This document shows positions 43,747-53,171 of a DNA stretch of 64,000 nt, piece after piece. Source of the stretch: CAYJAD01 sp964370015 (GTDB taxonomy: Bacteria; Desulfobacterota; Desulfovibrionia; Desulfovibrionales; Desulfovibrionaceae); NCBI GenBank assembly GCA_964370015.1, contig CAYJHD010000001.1:42483-106482 (forward strand), written 5' to 3'. Position numbers and translations under genes: made by a program. The notes below the pieces were generated by a model. The model saw only the letters and a program-made list of their open reading frames with translations, did no database searches and was not told the DNA's origin. Positions within the stretch are counted from its first letter, which is position 1, and each line of letters starts with the position of its first letter.

Positions 43747-45618
43747 CTATTCGTCGCGTAAGCTTTCTGACGCTTCTATTTTAAGTAAGCGTACAGCCGC
43801 AGCAAGCCCGGCTAAGACAGAAGCCAACAGGGCTAAGATTACAGCCCCAAGTTGTTGTTGTCCCTGTAATCGACATAAAACTTCACCCGGAAGGATAAAA
43901 TCTTGTGCCAACACATTCATATAAAAAGCGAGGATATGAAAAAGAAGCAGAGAAAGAAGCATGCCTAATCCCGTCATGACAACGCCAGCCGTCAAAGGAA
44001 AGGCACATAAATTAGAACCGTGTATGCCCAAAAGACGCAACACTGCCAAAGCACGCCGCTTACGTTCTACACTGGCGTACAATGACGCCAAAAGGCATAT
44101 GCCCCCTCCAGCAACGGCAGCACTGGCAATAAGGCCTAAAATGAGCGTGAGATACTTATCCATACTACGTACACGCTCTATGTCGGCCACACGCGTTTTT
44201 ACTATCACGTTTGCCTCTTCAAGCTGCGCAGCCAGGGGAGCAACATCATCCAATGAGCGTGCGTACATACGAAAACGTGAATAGTTTTGCCGTCCTAAAA
44301 GAATATGTACTTCGCTCATGGCCTCAGATTTTGTCGTAATAGTTTCTAAAGGACGTGAATATAAAAGGTTTAAACGCGCCACAAGCCCAGGTGCCACCAC
44401 AGCTTGGCCGACAGGAATAGTATCGTGGGGCAACACGTGTAAAGGCAAAGTCAAACTTTCTTCGTCTTGAGCCTTAAAGGTAGCCACAGCATTTCCTTCA
44501 GGAAATTTTTCCACATCATGGGGTGATAGTAAAAGAAGCGCTGGAACCTTTTGAATATCATGCCACGTAGCGACAGACCATGCTGTATCTGTGGGACTTA
44601 TGCTTGGCCATGTATCTGAAGGCCAAAGAGAAGAAGAGTGCACCTGTAAAGAAAGCGAGGTATCTGTCTTTTGCACATTCTGTAAAACAAGGTCTAAAGG
44701 TGCACCCATAGGTCCAGCCATGGGCACAAAAGACCACTCTTGCCCGCGTAATATATTACGTAATTCTTGAAGTTTAAATAGAGAAACGGGGCTATTTCCG
44801 GCCTCTAATTGTAAAGAATACCAACCTTCTTTAGCCTGCTCTGTACTTTCATACAAGCGTACAAACCCAGTACGTTGACGCAACTGAGCCGTAGCAATGG
44901 GGCTTAAAGGTTCACGCGTGTACAGCACCCCTCCATAAAAAACAGGATACGCTAAAGGCTTTTCCCCAGGCCAGCCAAAGGATTCAACACTAAATCCATC
45001 GCGAAAAGCTTCCATATGTTCCAATTGTTCTAGAGGGATAAAAGCTAAATCACGCCCAGAGGCTTGCTGTGGTAAAACACCACTAACCGTAAACTTTCGT
45101 GAAGCTTTTTCAATTCCCCCACCTTTCTTCTGGCGAGAAATAGTAATTTCAATACTATCCGAAGAAATAACTTGTAGTTTTTGAGCCAAAGAAGCCGTGA
45201 GCACACAAGCATCACTCTCAGGAACATGCATGCGATAGCTCTGCAAGAGCCAATCACCAGCCCCTGTGGGTTGCATATCTGCGCGTACAACTTTATCGGA
45301 TTGAGCTGGGTTACTAAAAGCGCCCCCCACGCCCAATTCACGCGTTTTTGGTACCACAAAACCCACATGAGGGTTCTTTTTCCATTTTTCAAACCATGCG
45401 CCATCAAAAGTAGAAGCCCCCTGGGGGACGACCTCCATAAAGGAAGGATCATTAATCATGCGCTGGCGCATAACCTCCACTACTCCGTTTTTCAATCCGA
45501 AAAACAACAATAATGGCAAAGCAATGGCCGCCACCGTAAGCACAAGGCAAATTGTCATGCGTGCATCGTGACGTAAATCCTTACACGCCATCCAAATGAC
45601 AGAAAAAAGCTCACGCAT
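43747..45618 (-). CDS. ABC transporter permease, LolCE/MacB/FtsX type
   Basis: 623 aa with four transmembrane helices in the FtsX layout: one near residues 20-42 (TICLVLTVAAIALPLLLFFGL), then a large periplasmic domain to ~490, then three helices (LTLILGLIASAAVAGGG, TAGVVMTGLGMLLSLLLF, AVILALLASVLAGLAAAV). This architecture couples cytoplasmic ATP hydrolysis to work on periplasmic or outer-leaflet substrates, such as lipoproteins or peptides, without classical membrane passage. The start at 45618 overlaps the ATPase gene by 8 bases. The periplasmic domain has diverged from LolC and MacB. Confidence 0.88.
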   Translation of the reverse strand: MRELFSVIWMACKDLRHDARMTICLVLTVAAIALPLLLFFGLKNGVVEVMRQRMINDPSFMEVVPQGASTFDGAWFEKWKKNPHVGFVVPKTRELGVGGAFSNPAQSDKVVRADMQPTGAGDWLLQSYRMHVPESDACVLTASLAQKLQVISSDSIEITISRQKKGGGIEKASRKFTVSGVLPQQASGRDLAFIPLEQLEHMEAFRDGFSVESFGWPGEKPLAYPVFYGGVLYTREPLSPIATAQLRQRTGFVRLYESTEQAKEGWYSLQLEAGNSPVSLFKLQELRNILRGQEWSFVPMAGPMGAPLDLVLQNVQKTDTSLSLQVHSSSLWPSDTWPSISPTDTAWSVATWHDIQKVPALLLLSPHDVEKFPEGNAVATFKAQDEESLTLPLHVLPHDTIPVGQAVVAPGLVARLNLLYSRPLETITTKSEAMSEVHILLGRQNYSRFRMYARSLDDVAPLAAQLEEANVIVKTRVADIERVRSMDKYLTLILGLIASAAVAGGGICLLASLYASVERKRRALAVLRLLGIHGSNLCAFPLTAGVVMTGLGMLLSLLLFHILAFYMNVLAQDFILPGEVLCRLQGQQQLGAVILALLASVLAGLAAAVRLLKIEASESLRDE

Positions 45619-46363
45619 ACATTCGCCCCTGGGTACTGGGAATATGTGTTGTAGGCCATTGTAAAGTTGAGTGCACATGTCCTTGCGCATTGGTCGCCAA
45701 AGAAAACTCTGCCCACGCATCAGCATGCTGATACATAAGCTCTTTATCGTGACTAACTATTATGGCAGCAGCACCGCTTTCTTGCACAACTTCTCGAAAA
45801 ATACGGCAAATACCTTGCGCAGCACCACTATCCACCGCGGCGGTAGGTTCATCAGCAAGTACCAAGGCAGGACGATGAATCAGCGCACGAGCAATGGCCA
45901 CTCTTTGTCTTTGCCCACCTGAAAGATGCTGCGGTTTTTTATCCACTTGATTAGCTATGCCAAGACGTTCCAACAATACGCCAAGCCAAGATGCGCTTTG
46001 TTCCTCAGAAATTCCAAGAAGTTTTGCCGGAAGCAAAATATTCTCTCGCACGCTTAGAAAAGGAAGTAATCCACCTGATTGTAAAACATAGCCTAGTTTT
46101 TGCTTTCTCACACAGGCCAGAGCCCCTGCGCTGGCCTGCATGAGAGAAATGGATTTCTCATCTGCACATTGAAGTGACATCTGTCCTTGTTGAGGGCGTA
46201 AAATTAGTGCCAGAATATCTAACAAAGTAGATTTTCCACACCCGCTTTGCCCTATTACCGCCATAACATCACCTGCTTTTAGATGAATTAGCGGCACCGA
46301 CAATGTAAACACTGCGCCATTTTTTTCGCGTGTTAATTGAATGTCACGTGCAGACAATAACAT
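45611..46363 (-). CDS. ABC transporter ATP-binding protein, LolD/MacB-like
   Basis: 250 aa. Walker A GQSGCGKSTLLD (~38-49), Q-loop in YVLQSGG, signature LSGGQRQRVAIARAL (~143-157), Walker B ALVLADEPTA and H-loop IIVSHD. It is the motor for the permease encoded next, with which it overlaps. Its start overlaps the stop of the vWA gene by one base (TAATG), so the three are translationally coupled. Confidence 0.95.
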   Translation of the reverse strand: MLLSARDIQLTREKNGAVFTLSVPLIHLKAGDVMAVIGQSGCGKSTLLDILALILRPQQGQMSLQCADEKSISLMQASAGALACVRKQKLGYVLQSGGLLPFLSVRENILLPAKLLGISEEQSASWLGVLLERLGIANQVDKKPQHLSGGQRQRVAIARALIHRPALVLADEPTAAVDSGAAQGICRIFREVVQESGAAAIIVSHDKELMYQHADAWAEFSLATNAQGHVHSTLQWPTTHIPSTQGRMYA

Positions 46364-48447
46364 TAGGGTAAGAGCTCCAAAGGTATAGGTGTAACATAAT
46401 CATCTGCACCGTCACCTTGGTTCAAAGCAACCCACTGATCCGGCGTGCTATGTATACTCTGATAAGCAGCCACCTTACCGCGTAAAGATTCAATAAATTG
46501 ATCTTGCTCATCAGGACCAAGGCTCTCCCAAAGTTCTGAAGACATAGTCATAATTTGGCTTTCATACGGAAGACCTTGAAGGAAAGCAGGAACCAATCCG
46601 GATTCTTGCAAACTTTTTGCTTTAGCCAGCTGGTCAGCATTACGTGCCGCAGCTGCAGAAACACTTTGCAAAGAGGTAAAGAAATCACCACTGCCCATCT
46701 GTGCTTCAGCACCAGCTTCAATGATTTCATTAAGCATCACAGCTAAACTATCCAGTTGACGCTTAGAAATGAGTAAACGCACATCTAGGGATTGAATGGA
46801 AGCATCGGTCAAATCTTTATCCGTTACCCAGGCTTCGATATCATTGGGAGCTTGAGTTTCTGTGGCTCGTCCAAGCCACGTGACCATGCCAGCTTGTAAA
46901 CTTTTTTGTATTTGCTCCGCTGCAGACTTACCTTCTGAGCTTGTAACTTCTGTAGCATCTGGCGTAGCGGTGGTTGCAACTGGCGCAGGTGGCACAGCAG
47001 TTTGCGAGCCAGAAGCTGCCTTGCTTTCATTCAAAGCCGTTTCAAGAACCTTTGCAATTTCCGTAACATATGTATTGGAAAGCTTCACAAAGTTTAATCT
47101 ATCGCCAGAAGGCACCTGTAAAAGTACGGCACTGTCAGTACCTTTATTTGTGGCCAATTCCTTAAATTGCTTTTCAGCTAATTTATTATATTTTTTACGA
47201 ATTTTTGGTTTTACATGAATACCAAAAATAGTCACATTATTTTCTGAAGCCAACGTGCGCAATGTCTTTTCATCAAGCTTCGTGCTATTCCATTTATGCC
47301 CGCTTTCATGTGATGGTGCATCCCCCACAAGAATAATAATACGCAAAGCTCCTTCACGCCATGCAGATTTCTCAATAGCGGTTTTTACCCCAGCAAACAT
47401 ATCTTCGTGCACATCCACAGAGTCCGTTGTGGTTTCTTTAACTTCTTTAAGAGTTGTCACAAAAGTGTCCAAAGATTGCAATTCAGGAGTAAAGTTTTTG
47501 GTAAGATAGCCTATATCTTTAATTTCTTCTGAATCTCTATAAGCCACAAGACCAAAATGTATACGTTCAGCCACTTCTTTCTTTTCAGCCAAGGATTTAC
47601 TCATGGCTTCCAAAGTATTTCGCACTTCTTCAATATAGGGCTGCATACTGCGTGTGGTGTCCATAACCCAAACAATATCAAACTTAATTTCTTTTTTTTG
47701 CACCGCCACGTCGCTCTCTGTGGTGGTGGCGGCTTTCAACGCTTCATCATTTTTACGAATATCTGCCGATTTATCACGTTTGGCATCTTCTTTACCACTA
47801 ACAGCAGCCAGTAAAAGCTTACGCCCTTCATAGCTTTCCATTTGAATTTTCTTATGTTCTAAAATGGGTAATAAATAGAATTGTTTTGTGATATCAATGG
47901 CAAGTTTTGGTTCTACAGAAATAATGGGAAAGTCAGCAGGTAAAGGAGTTGTAGCAGCATCATTTATGGCTGCATACAATGTATTCACATCTTGTGTACG
48001 CTTTTCTATGGTTTCTTTAAGTAGAGCATCAAGACTCTCTTCTTCCTCAAACATAAGAACAGATTTACGTCCCTGGGGATGGCTAAAAGCCAAGCACATG
48101 GCTTGTTTCCATTCAAACACATCAGAAGATTTCATCCATCCTGCAATGGTGCCTTTTTCATCAGTACCAACTTCATACCAGCCGGTGCCTGTTTCACGAG
48201 CTTCACCGCCCGGGCGTGTATAAACAAAGTACGGTTTAAAAACAGGAATTTGCCCATCAATGGCTGTATTTTCAGAGGCATCCTTATACAGCTTCGCTTG
48301 AGGGCGAGCTAATACCCGCAACGAAAGAGGAGATCCTTCTTCAATACTGACAGGCTTTCTTTCAGCCGCTTGTAGGTCAGAAAGCAAAAAAGTCTGCGTT
48401 ACCGTTACGCACAACGCAAGCAATACGACAGGAAAAAAACGCTTCAT
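46363..48447 (-). CDS. Exported von Willebrand factor A domain protein
   Basis: 694 aa, signal peptide ending SDLQAAE near residue 28. An SH3-like segment lies at ~45-115 (LYKDASENTA, GTGWYEVG, GTIAGWMKSS). The vWA domain (~255-450) has a MIDAS of DTTRSM (Thr for the usual first Ser), a later Thr in KETTTDSVD and Asp in ILVGDAPSHESGH. An Ala/Pro/Thr linker (~475-505) leads to a helical C-terminal region. It is first in the operon. Its ribosome site is GCGAGG. As vWA domains bind partner proteins through a metal, it could recruit substrates to the ABC machine; this is inference. Confidence 0.88.
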   Translation of the reverse strand: MKRFFPVVLLALCVTVTQTFLLSDLQAAERKPVSIEEGSPLSLRVLARPQAKLYKDASENTAIDGQIPVFKPYFVYTRPGGEARETGTGWYEVGTDEKGTIAGWMKSSDVFEWKQAMCLAFSHPQGRKSVLMFEEEESLDALLKETIEKRTQDVNTLYAAINDAATTPLPADFPIISVEPKLAIDITKQFYLLPILEHKKIQMESYEGRKLLLAAVSGKEDAKRDKSADIRKNDEALKAATTTESDVAVQKKEIKFDIVWVMDTTRSMQPYIEEVRNTLEAMSKSLAEKKEVAERIHFGLVAYRDSEEIKDIGYLTKNFTPELQSLDTFVTTLKEVKETTTDSVDVHEDMFAGVKTAIEKSAWREGALRIIILVGDAPSHESGHKWNSTKLDEKTLRTLASENNVTIFGIHVKPKIRKKYNKLAEKQFKELATNKGTDSAVLLQVPSGDRLNFVKLSNTYVTEIAKVLETALNESKAASGSQTAVPPAPVATTATPDATEVTSSEGKSAAEQIQKSLQAGMVTWLGRATETQAPNDIEAWVTDKDLTDASIQSLDVRLLISKRQLDSLAVMLNEIIEAGAEAQMGSGDFFTSLQSVSAAAARNADQLAKAKSLQESGLVPAFLQGLPYESQIMTMSSELWESLGPDEQDQFIESLRGKVAAYQSIHSTPDQWVALNQGDGADDYVTPIPLELLP

Positions 48448-48885
48448 AGCAACCTCGCAAAAAATAGATAAGAATTAACAACATCCAACATACCCAATAA
48501 ACTTGCAATGGCGCGCCTCAAAGCGAGCAGGCTATCCATATGTGAGTATTAAACATTCTAAAAAATTCCACAGCGAGAGCGATTGTTTAAACTTAGAGTA
48601 ACACTACAAAAACTATTAGCCTTATGCAAGTACTATTACACATTTTTCACACTTTTTATAAGTAAGAACAAAAAAAGTATTATAAAACTGCCCAATAGGA
48701 TACAACTGAGATTTTGTACCATATCACTATGAAATCGTTATGAAACGTTGCTTTTTCTGCAGATATTCAACCCATCGAGATATGGACTTGAACACACGTC
48801 TCCCTAAAAATTCTCACAAGCTGGTTGTTTGACGAGTCAATCGCTCGCACTGGCCGCAGAATTTCAGAAAGAGATTCTATTTGAA
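48448..48885 (-). promoter_or_regulatory. Upstream region of the envelope operon
   Basis: About 440 bases without a gene, AT-rich for the first 250. It lies between a strong terminator (48886-48924) and the vWA gene, so the operon promoter must be here. I see no clear -35/-10 pair that stands out. Confidence 0.4.
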
Positions 48886-48924
48886 GAAAAACAAAAAGCC
48901 CTCTGAGCTGTAACTCAAAAGGCT
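48886..48924 (-). terminator. Strong minus-strand terminator
   Basis: AGCCTTTTGAG and CTCAGAGGGCT form an 11-bp stem (two G-U pairs) with loop TTACAG, followed on the minus strand by TTTTTGTTTTTC. It separates the SH3-like gene upstream from the envelope operon. Confidence 0.85.
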
Positions 48925-49002
48925 TCTTTGCAAAGTGTAACTCCGCAAGATCGAAATTTGTTGTGTTGACAGTATGCCAGAACATGTTTTTTTAATTGTA
49001 TT

Positions 49003-49110
49003 TCATATGAACGAGCGGCGCGGCAGAGGCACCATGCCAACAATACCTTCAGCAATAGCGGCGAATACACTTTCGCTTTTAGCGGTAATACAAGATGCAT
49101 CAATGTGAGT
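49003..49110 (-). pseudogene. Possible protein-end remnant overlapping the SH3-like gene stop
   Basis: In a frame different from the SH3-like gene the minus strand reads THIDASCITAKSESVF, then AAIAEGIVGMVPLPRRSFI and a stop. It is a peptide of high-quality composition with no start codon or ribosome site of its own. It may be the tail of a lost gene or of a dispersed repeat. It resembles peptide tails I associate with Desulfovibrio genomes, but I could not confirm this. Confidence 0.3.
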
Positions 49111-49615
49111 TATTAATTTTTCTTAAACTCTCGACCAATCCGCTTTTTTTAGCCTGAAGATACCCATCATATTTCACAGGACTTGTTTTTATAAAATCTT
49201 TACAAATATACACATCTTCATGGCACTTGAAGGAATTGGTGCCGTTAAAGGTTTCGCACAAAGGCTCAAGCATTTCTTCCGAATCCCACGCAGTGTGTAC
49301 CACCACAACTTTCTGCCATGCACTACATGAGCCATCACCCTGCACCACCGTGTCATCCACAATAAGGCCATAAATATAATCATCATACGCTATTCCGGCG
49401 GGCGCATTGGCATAAGCATGCTTGTGCAAGCGTATTTTATTTTCTTCAAATTGCGTTCCAGGCCCCTTACGTAACTTCACGCCATAATCTGTAGCAGTGG
49501 CGTAATAATATTTTTTGCCTGTATTTTCAGCGGCGCAACTTTCCTCATTCCAAGCACCAGCAACAAAAAAACTTAATGCCAGTGCAAAAAAACACGAAAA
49601 AAGAGACATTTTCAT
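49100..49615 (-). CDS. Exported SH3-like small protein
   Basis: 171 aa, signal peptide to about residue 28 (SCAAENTG). The mature start YYYATATDYGVKLRKGPGTQFEENKI has the SH3b look (VKLRKGPGTQF) of cell-wall binding modules. Four to six Cys in the second half (GSCSAW, EPLCETF, FKCHED, YICKDF) could form disulfides in the periplasm. GGTGGAGTATA precedes the ATG. It stands alone in front of a strong terminator. The binding partner is unknown. Confidence 0.75.
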   Translation of the reverse strand: MKMSLFSCFFALALSFFVAGAWNEESCAAENTGKKYYYATATDYGVKLRKGPGTQFEENKIRLHKHAYANAPAGIAYDDYIYGLIVDDTVVQGDGSCSAWQKVVVVHTAWDSEEMLEPLCETFNGTNSFKCHEDVYICKDFIKTSPVKYDGYLQAKKSGLVESLRKINNSH

Positions 49616-49815
49616 TATACTCCACCCTCTTCAGCGACTGGCATATCAATACCAACTTCACACAACATTTTATTTTCTTCCGTTACCTATGCATCTGACA
49701 AGACGAAGTTATCTTTTTTCAAAAAAGCATAGAGGATATGTATCATGGGGTGTCCACCTCAATACCATCAACGCCTTCTTGTGCCACGCTTAGCATGCCC
49801 ATGCTGACCTCCATT

Positions 49816-51429
49816 TTAGGCATTATCATTGCCCACCATCATTTTAATATACACCATAAGTTCTTTATAAGATGAAACATACAGCTTGCCATAAATATTT
49901 CTATTGTGAGTGCGAATGGTATTGATAGAAACATGCAACTGTTTAGCCACAGCTTGCGCGCTATAACCTTGGGTATACAGCTCAAAAACGGCTCTTTCCG
50001 ATTTTGTTAGGGTTTCCAATTGCGCAATGAAGGTATTATATGCCGAAATATCCACATTTAAGAGTTCGCGTTTATCTCGACTAAGCGTTGCTTCCTCTGC
50101 GGCAAGCTTTGAACGTAGCTTCTGCTCTTTATCTTTAAAATACTCAATTAAAGAGCTAAATTCCAAAATATTTGTCTTAGTATTATTGCCCTTTTGAATT
50201 TCGGCCAAAATGGCTACAATGGGAGAGGAGTAACGCCGTGCAAAATAATAGGACAGGCCAAAAGCAATGGCTATACACAACGCAATAATGAGAGCTATAT
50301 GACTGTAATAACTCCAAATCAACTTATCAACAGTATTTTTGGGCAGCATGGCCACCACATTCCATTGAGTATTTTCTTCAAGTAAATCTTGCGGAAAAAT
50401 GCGTATGGGCACTTTTTTGCCCACAAATTCTTCTGTTTCATTGGAATAAATATTATAAAACTCTCCATGCGTTATGGTAAACTTTTTGGGCTCAGCCAAA
50501 AATGAATAAGGATTCCCGTGCGAGAAATTCGTATACATCGTTACCAAAGCACCTCCTTGCGCATCCATTTTTTGCGTGGCTACAAGCCCCGTAACTTCCT
50601 GCAAAGAAGGCTTTATATGCGTGTGCAAGAGATTATACAAAAGCTCACTGATTTCAAAACCACAAGCGCCATAAAACTGGCCATTTTTCCCTAAAATAGG
50701 CGCGCCAAAAAGGATGACCTTTTCCCACCCGCTGGCAAATTGATGTGGCACGGTGAGCGTGTACGAACCTTGCGAAAGGCTGTCCGTAGTAGCGCGTAAT
50801 TTAGCAAAGATGGAAGCATAGGGAGTAATATTAAATTCTAAATCCCAGTTATTATGGAATTCAAAAGTGTTTTTAGCGGCAATTTGCGGCATTCCACGAA
50901 ATAAAAATACCATGGGGTTGGCATCATTGGGTGAAGAAATATTCATTATCTTAAAATATAACCCACTGCGCGAGTTTTGCGCATGAGGCAAATCCGCATT
51001 TACTGTGGTATCTAAAACAACATATACGCCACTAGCTTTAGAAATATATAATGAAGACTGCAATGTAGCATTAATATTATCAAGTATTGTTGCCACAGCT
51101 TCTTTGTTATTTTCTAAATCGTTAAAGGAAAGACCTTGTTTTTCAAGGGTTTTGTCCATAATTTTACTGGCAGAAGCACTCATTTGCAAACTGTAGGCGG
51201 CTATATTGCTAAACTGCTGGGAAACACTTTTTTCATAGGTGGCTAGATAATCATCCAAAGATTTAGAAATACTTCTTTGCTTCATATTGACCACATCAAA
51301 TGCCCAAAAGGCCATGATAACGCAGATAAAGACAATGAAAATAAGCAGAGAAAAATACAGCAAAAGACGCCCCTGCAAAGAATATTGCTGAGAAGCAGAA
51401 AAATGTTTGAAATAAGAGGACTTTTGCAT
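49816..51429 (-). CDS. Membrane-bound sensor with LuxR-type DNA-binding domain
   Basis: 537 aa. One helix at ~25-47 (LLLYFSLLIFIVFICVIMAFWAF) and one at ~370-392 (YYSHIALIIALCIAIAFGLSYYF) enclose a ~320-residue periplasmic region of Cache-like make-up (VYVVLDTTVNADLP, PILGKNGQFYGACGFEIS). After a coiled stretch comes a LuxR helix-turn-helix (~465-530): LTKSERAVFELYTQGYSAQ, VAKQLHVSINTIRTHNRNIYGKL. No kinase or receiver domain is present, so it is a one-component transmembrane regulator. The start ATG at 51429 follows AATAGGTG. It lies 15 bases after the solute-binding protein gene, with which it forms an operon. Confidence 0.88.
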   Translation of the reverse strand: MQKSSYFKHFSASQQYSLQGRLLLYFSLLIFIVFICVIMAFWAFDVVNMKQRSISKSLDDYLATYEKSVSQQFSNIAAYSLQMSASASKIMDKTLEKQGLSFNDLENNKEAVATILDNINATLQSSLYISKASGVYVVLDTTVNADLPHAQNSRSGLYFKIMNISSPNDANPMVFLFRGMPQIAAKNTFEFHNNWDLEFNITPYASIFAKLRATTDSLSQGSYTLTVPHQFASGWEKVILFGAPILGKNGQFYGACGFEISELLYNLLHTHIKPSLQEVTGLVATQKMDAQGGALVTMYTNFSHGNPYSFLAEPKKFTITHGEFYNIYSNETEEFVGKKVPIRIFPQDLLEENTQWNVVAMLPKNTVDKLIWSYYSHIALIIALCIAIAFGLSYYFARRYSSPIVAILAEIQKGNNTKTNILEFSSLIEYFKDKEQKLRSKLAAEEATLSRDKRELLNVDISAYNTFIAQLETLTKSERAVFELYTQGYSAQAVAKQLHVSINTIRTHNRNIYGKLYVSSYKELMVYIKMMVGNDNA

Positions 51430-51444
51430 GAACACCTATTCTTA

Positions 51445-52821
51445 TTAAAGGCTGACTTTTTCTTGGATTTCCTGCAAAGATTTTTCCACAAGATTTTCAA
51501 GACTATCTTCTTTATTTAGCCATGCCTCGCGGTTTTTACTAAAAACTTCACGTATGGCGGCTGAAAAACGCTGCTCCATCTGGCCATAAGCTTCAAAGGA
51601 AGGAGCAGGAACAAAGAAAGAATCCTTTTTAATCTCTATGATGGTCTCATATAAGGATTTATAACGTTCATGTGGGAATTGCCTGTGTACAACATCCGAC
51701 TCAAGTTTCACAAAGTCTGCTTGCCGTACAGGCATATAGCCCCCTTGCGTTACAAAGGGCAAATTTTGCTCCTGAGATACAAGCCACTTACAAAATATAG
51801 CCGCAGCTTTTTCTTTTTCAGGCGTTGACTTTATGGCACCAAGCCCACCGCCGCGCTGAATATCAATACGCTTTGCTGTGCTAAGACGCGGCTCTGGAAT
51901 GCTTTTTACATGCAAGGGCAACTTCTTATTATCACTCAGTGTCATTTCATTTTTAAAATACAATACAGATGCTGAAGACTCCACGCCAGCTATGGCCTCA
52001 CCCATCATGATGGGCACAGTGGCAAAGCCGGACATAAGACACACCTCGCCGCGTATGGCCGCTCGAGCCAAGGGACGCATGACCTTTTTGTACGCGGGGG
52101 TATCCCACAAAATTCTATTATCCTTAAAAAACGCCTCACCTTGTGAAAGAACATTCAAGAAAGGGTACTGCAACCACTCATCGTACATGAAAAAAGGCTT
52201 GCCTCCAGACCATGCATAATACGTGTGCGCCACGTCAAAAAAACCTTCTAAAGTGGCTAAATCTGCATAACTATGCCCCGTTTCTTTGGCAAATTTTTCA
52301 AAGATATCTTCATTGATAAAAAGAATGTTGGAGGATTTTGCCAAGGGAAAAATTTTCAACTTTCCATCAAAGGTACCCTCTTCCAAAAATTTCGGCACAA
52401 AGACCGAAAGTTCTTCCTCACTGAAGTATTTTTTCCAATCAAGAGCATGTTCCGGCCCCATGGCCTGTAGAGTTTTAGGATAACAAGCAAAAAGATCTGG
52501 CAACACAGCAGAACCGGGTTCTCTCTTAGCGGCGGACACAAGCGTTTTATGAATGGCAGAAGAATTGGACACAGAAGTCACGTTTATGATGATGCCGTGT
52601 TTTTTGCCTTCTGACCTGTTAAATTCTCGCACCAACTCATTCATGGGAGAATGAGTTTGCGCCCCGTACACATGCCAAAAAGTCAAAGACGTAGGTGTTT
52701 CCGGAGCCAAAGGAGAGTCGTCACAACCCGTAAGGAGACAGACTAAAAACAAGACACAAAGCGCGCTTCCCTTACCAAGAATCACTCTTAATGATGACCA
52801 GTATCGCATATATATTTTCAT
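51445..52821 (-). CDS. Extracellular solute-binding lipoprotein (family 1)
   Basis: 458 aa. Lipobox LTGC with Cys near residue 33 (LVCLLTGCDDSPLAPE). The family 1 fold is indicated by LTFWHVYGAQTHSPMNELVREFN, PDLFACYPKTL, ILFINEDIFEKFAKETG and the C-terminal VTQGGYMPVRQADF. It resembles sugar or glycerol-phosphate binding proteins. No permease or ATPase gene lies near it; the partner in the operon is a membrane-bound LuxR regulator. It may therefore be a periplasmic co-receptor rather than a transport subunit. GAGAGAAAATA precedes the ATG. Confidence 0.88.
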   Translation of the reverse strand: MKIYMRYWSSLRVILGKGSALCVLFLVCLLTGCDDSPLAPETPTSLTFWHVYGAQTHSPMNELVREFNRSEGKKHGIIINVTSVSNSSAIHKTLVSAAKREPGSAVLPDLFACYPKTLQAMGPEHALDWKKYFSEEELSVFVPKFLEEGTFDGKLKIFPLAKSSNILFINEDIFEKFAKETGHSYADLATLEGFFDVAHTYYAWSGGKPFFMYDEWLQYPFLNVLSQGEAFFKDNRILWDTPAYKKVMRPLARAAIRGEVCLMSGFATVPIMMGEAIAGVESSASVLYFKNEMTLSDNKKLPLHVKSIPEPRLSTAKRIDIQRGGGLGAIKSTPEKEKAAAIFCKWLVSQEQNLPFVTQGGYMPVRQADFVKLESDVVHRQFPHERYKSLYETIIEIKKDSFFVPAPSFEAYGQMEQRFSAAIREVFSKNREAWLNKEDSLENLVEKSLQEIQEKVSL

Positions 52822-52990
52822 TATTTTCTCTCAATGCTGCTCGTAAGATGGCTATATTTTTTTGCGTGACAAAGCAAAAAAAAGCGCTCTCTCATATCCA
52901 TGTAACAGATATTAACTTCTTCTTAACTATAACAAGAAACCCATAGGAAAAGAAGTCTTTTCTACAATACCACACAAAAATCATTACAAA

Positions 52991-53039
52991 GATGAATTCT
53001 AAAAAAGCGATTATATGGCTTTTTTTATATAAATTCATC
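52991..53039. repeat. Nested inverted repeat upstream of the TMEM43-family gene
   Basis: Outer arms GATGAATT (52991-52998) and AATTCATC (53032-53039); inner arms AAAAAAGC (53001-53008) and GCTTTTTT (53018-53025). It lies in the 350-base divergent gap 52822-53171. It can act as a terminator-like element, with a T-run on the plus strand, or as a cruciform. The rest of the gap is AT-rich promoter DNA without a gene. Confidence 0.6.
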
Positions 53040-53171
53040 TCAAGGGTGATGGCTTTTTTTCACACTGCGCTAACTGTCTATAACGTGTTTTTTTCTGTAT
53101 AGCACCCACACATTCACTGAGCATGTCATTTGGGGCATATACATTTTCACACCACGTTGTAGGAGGCATAT

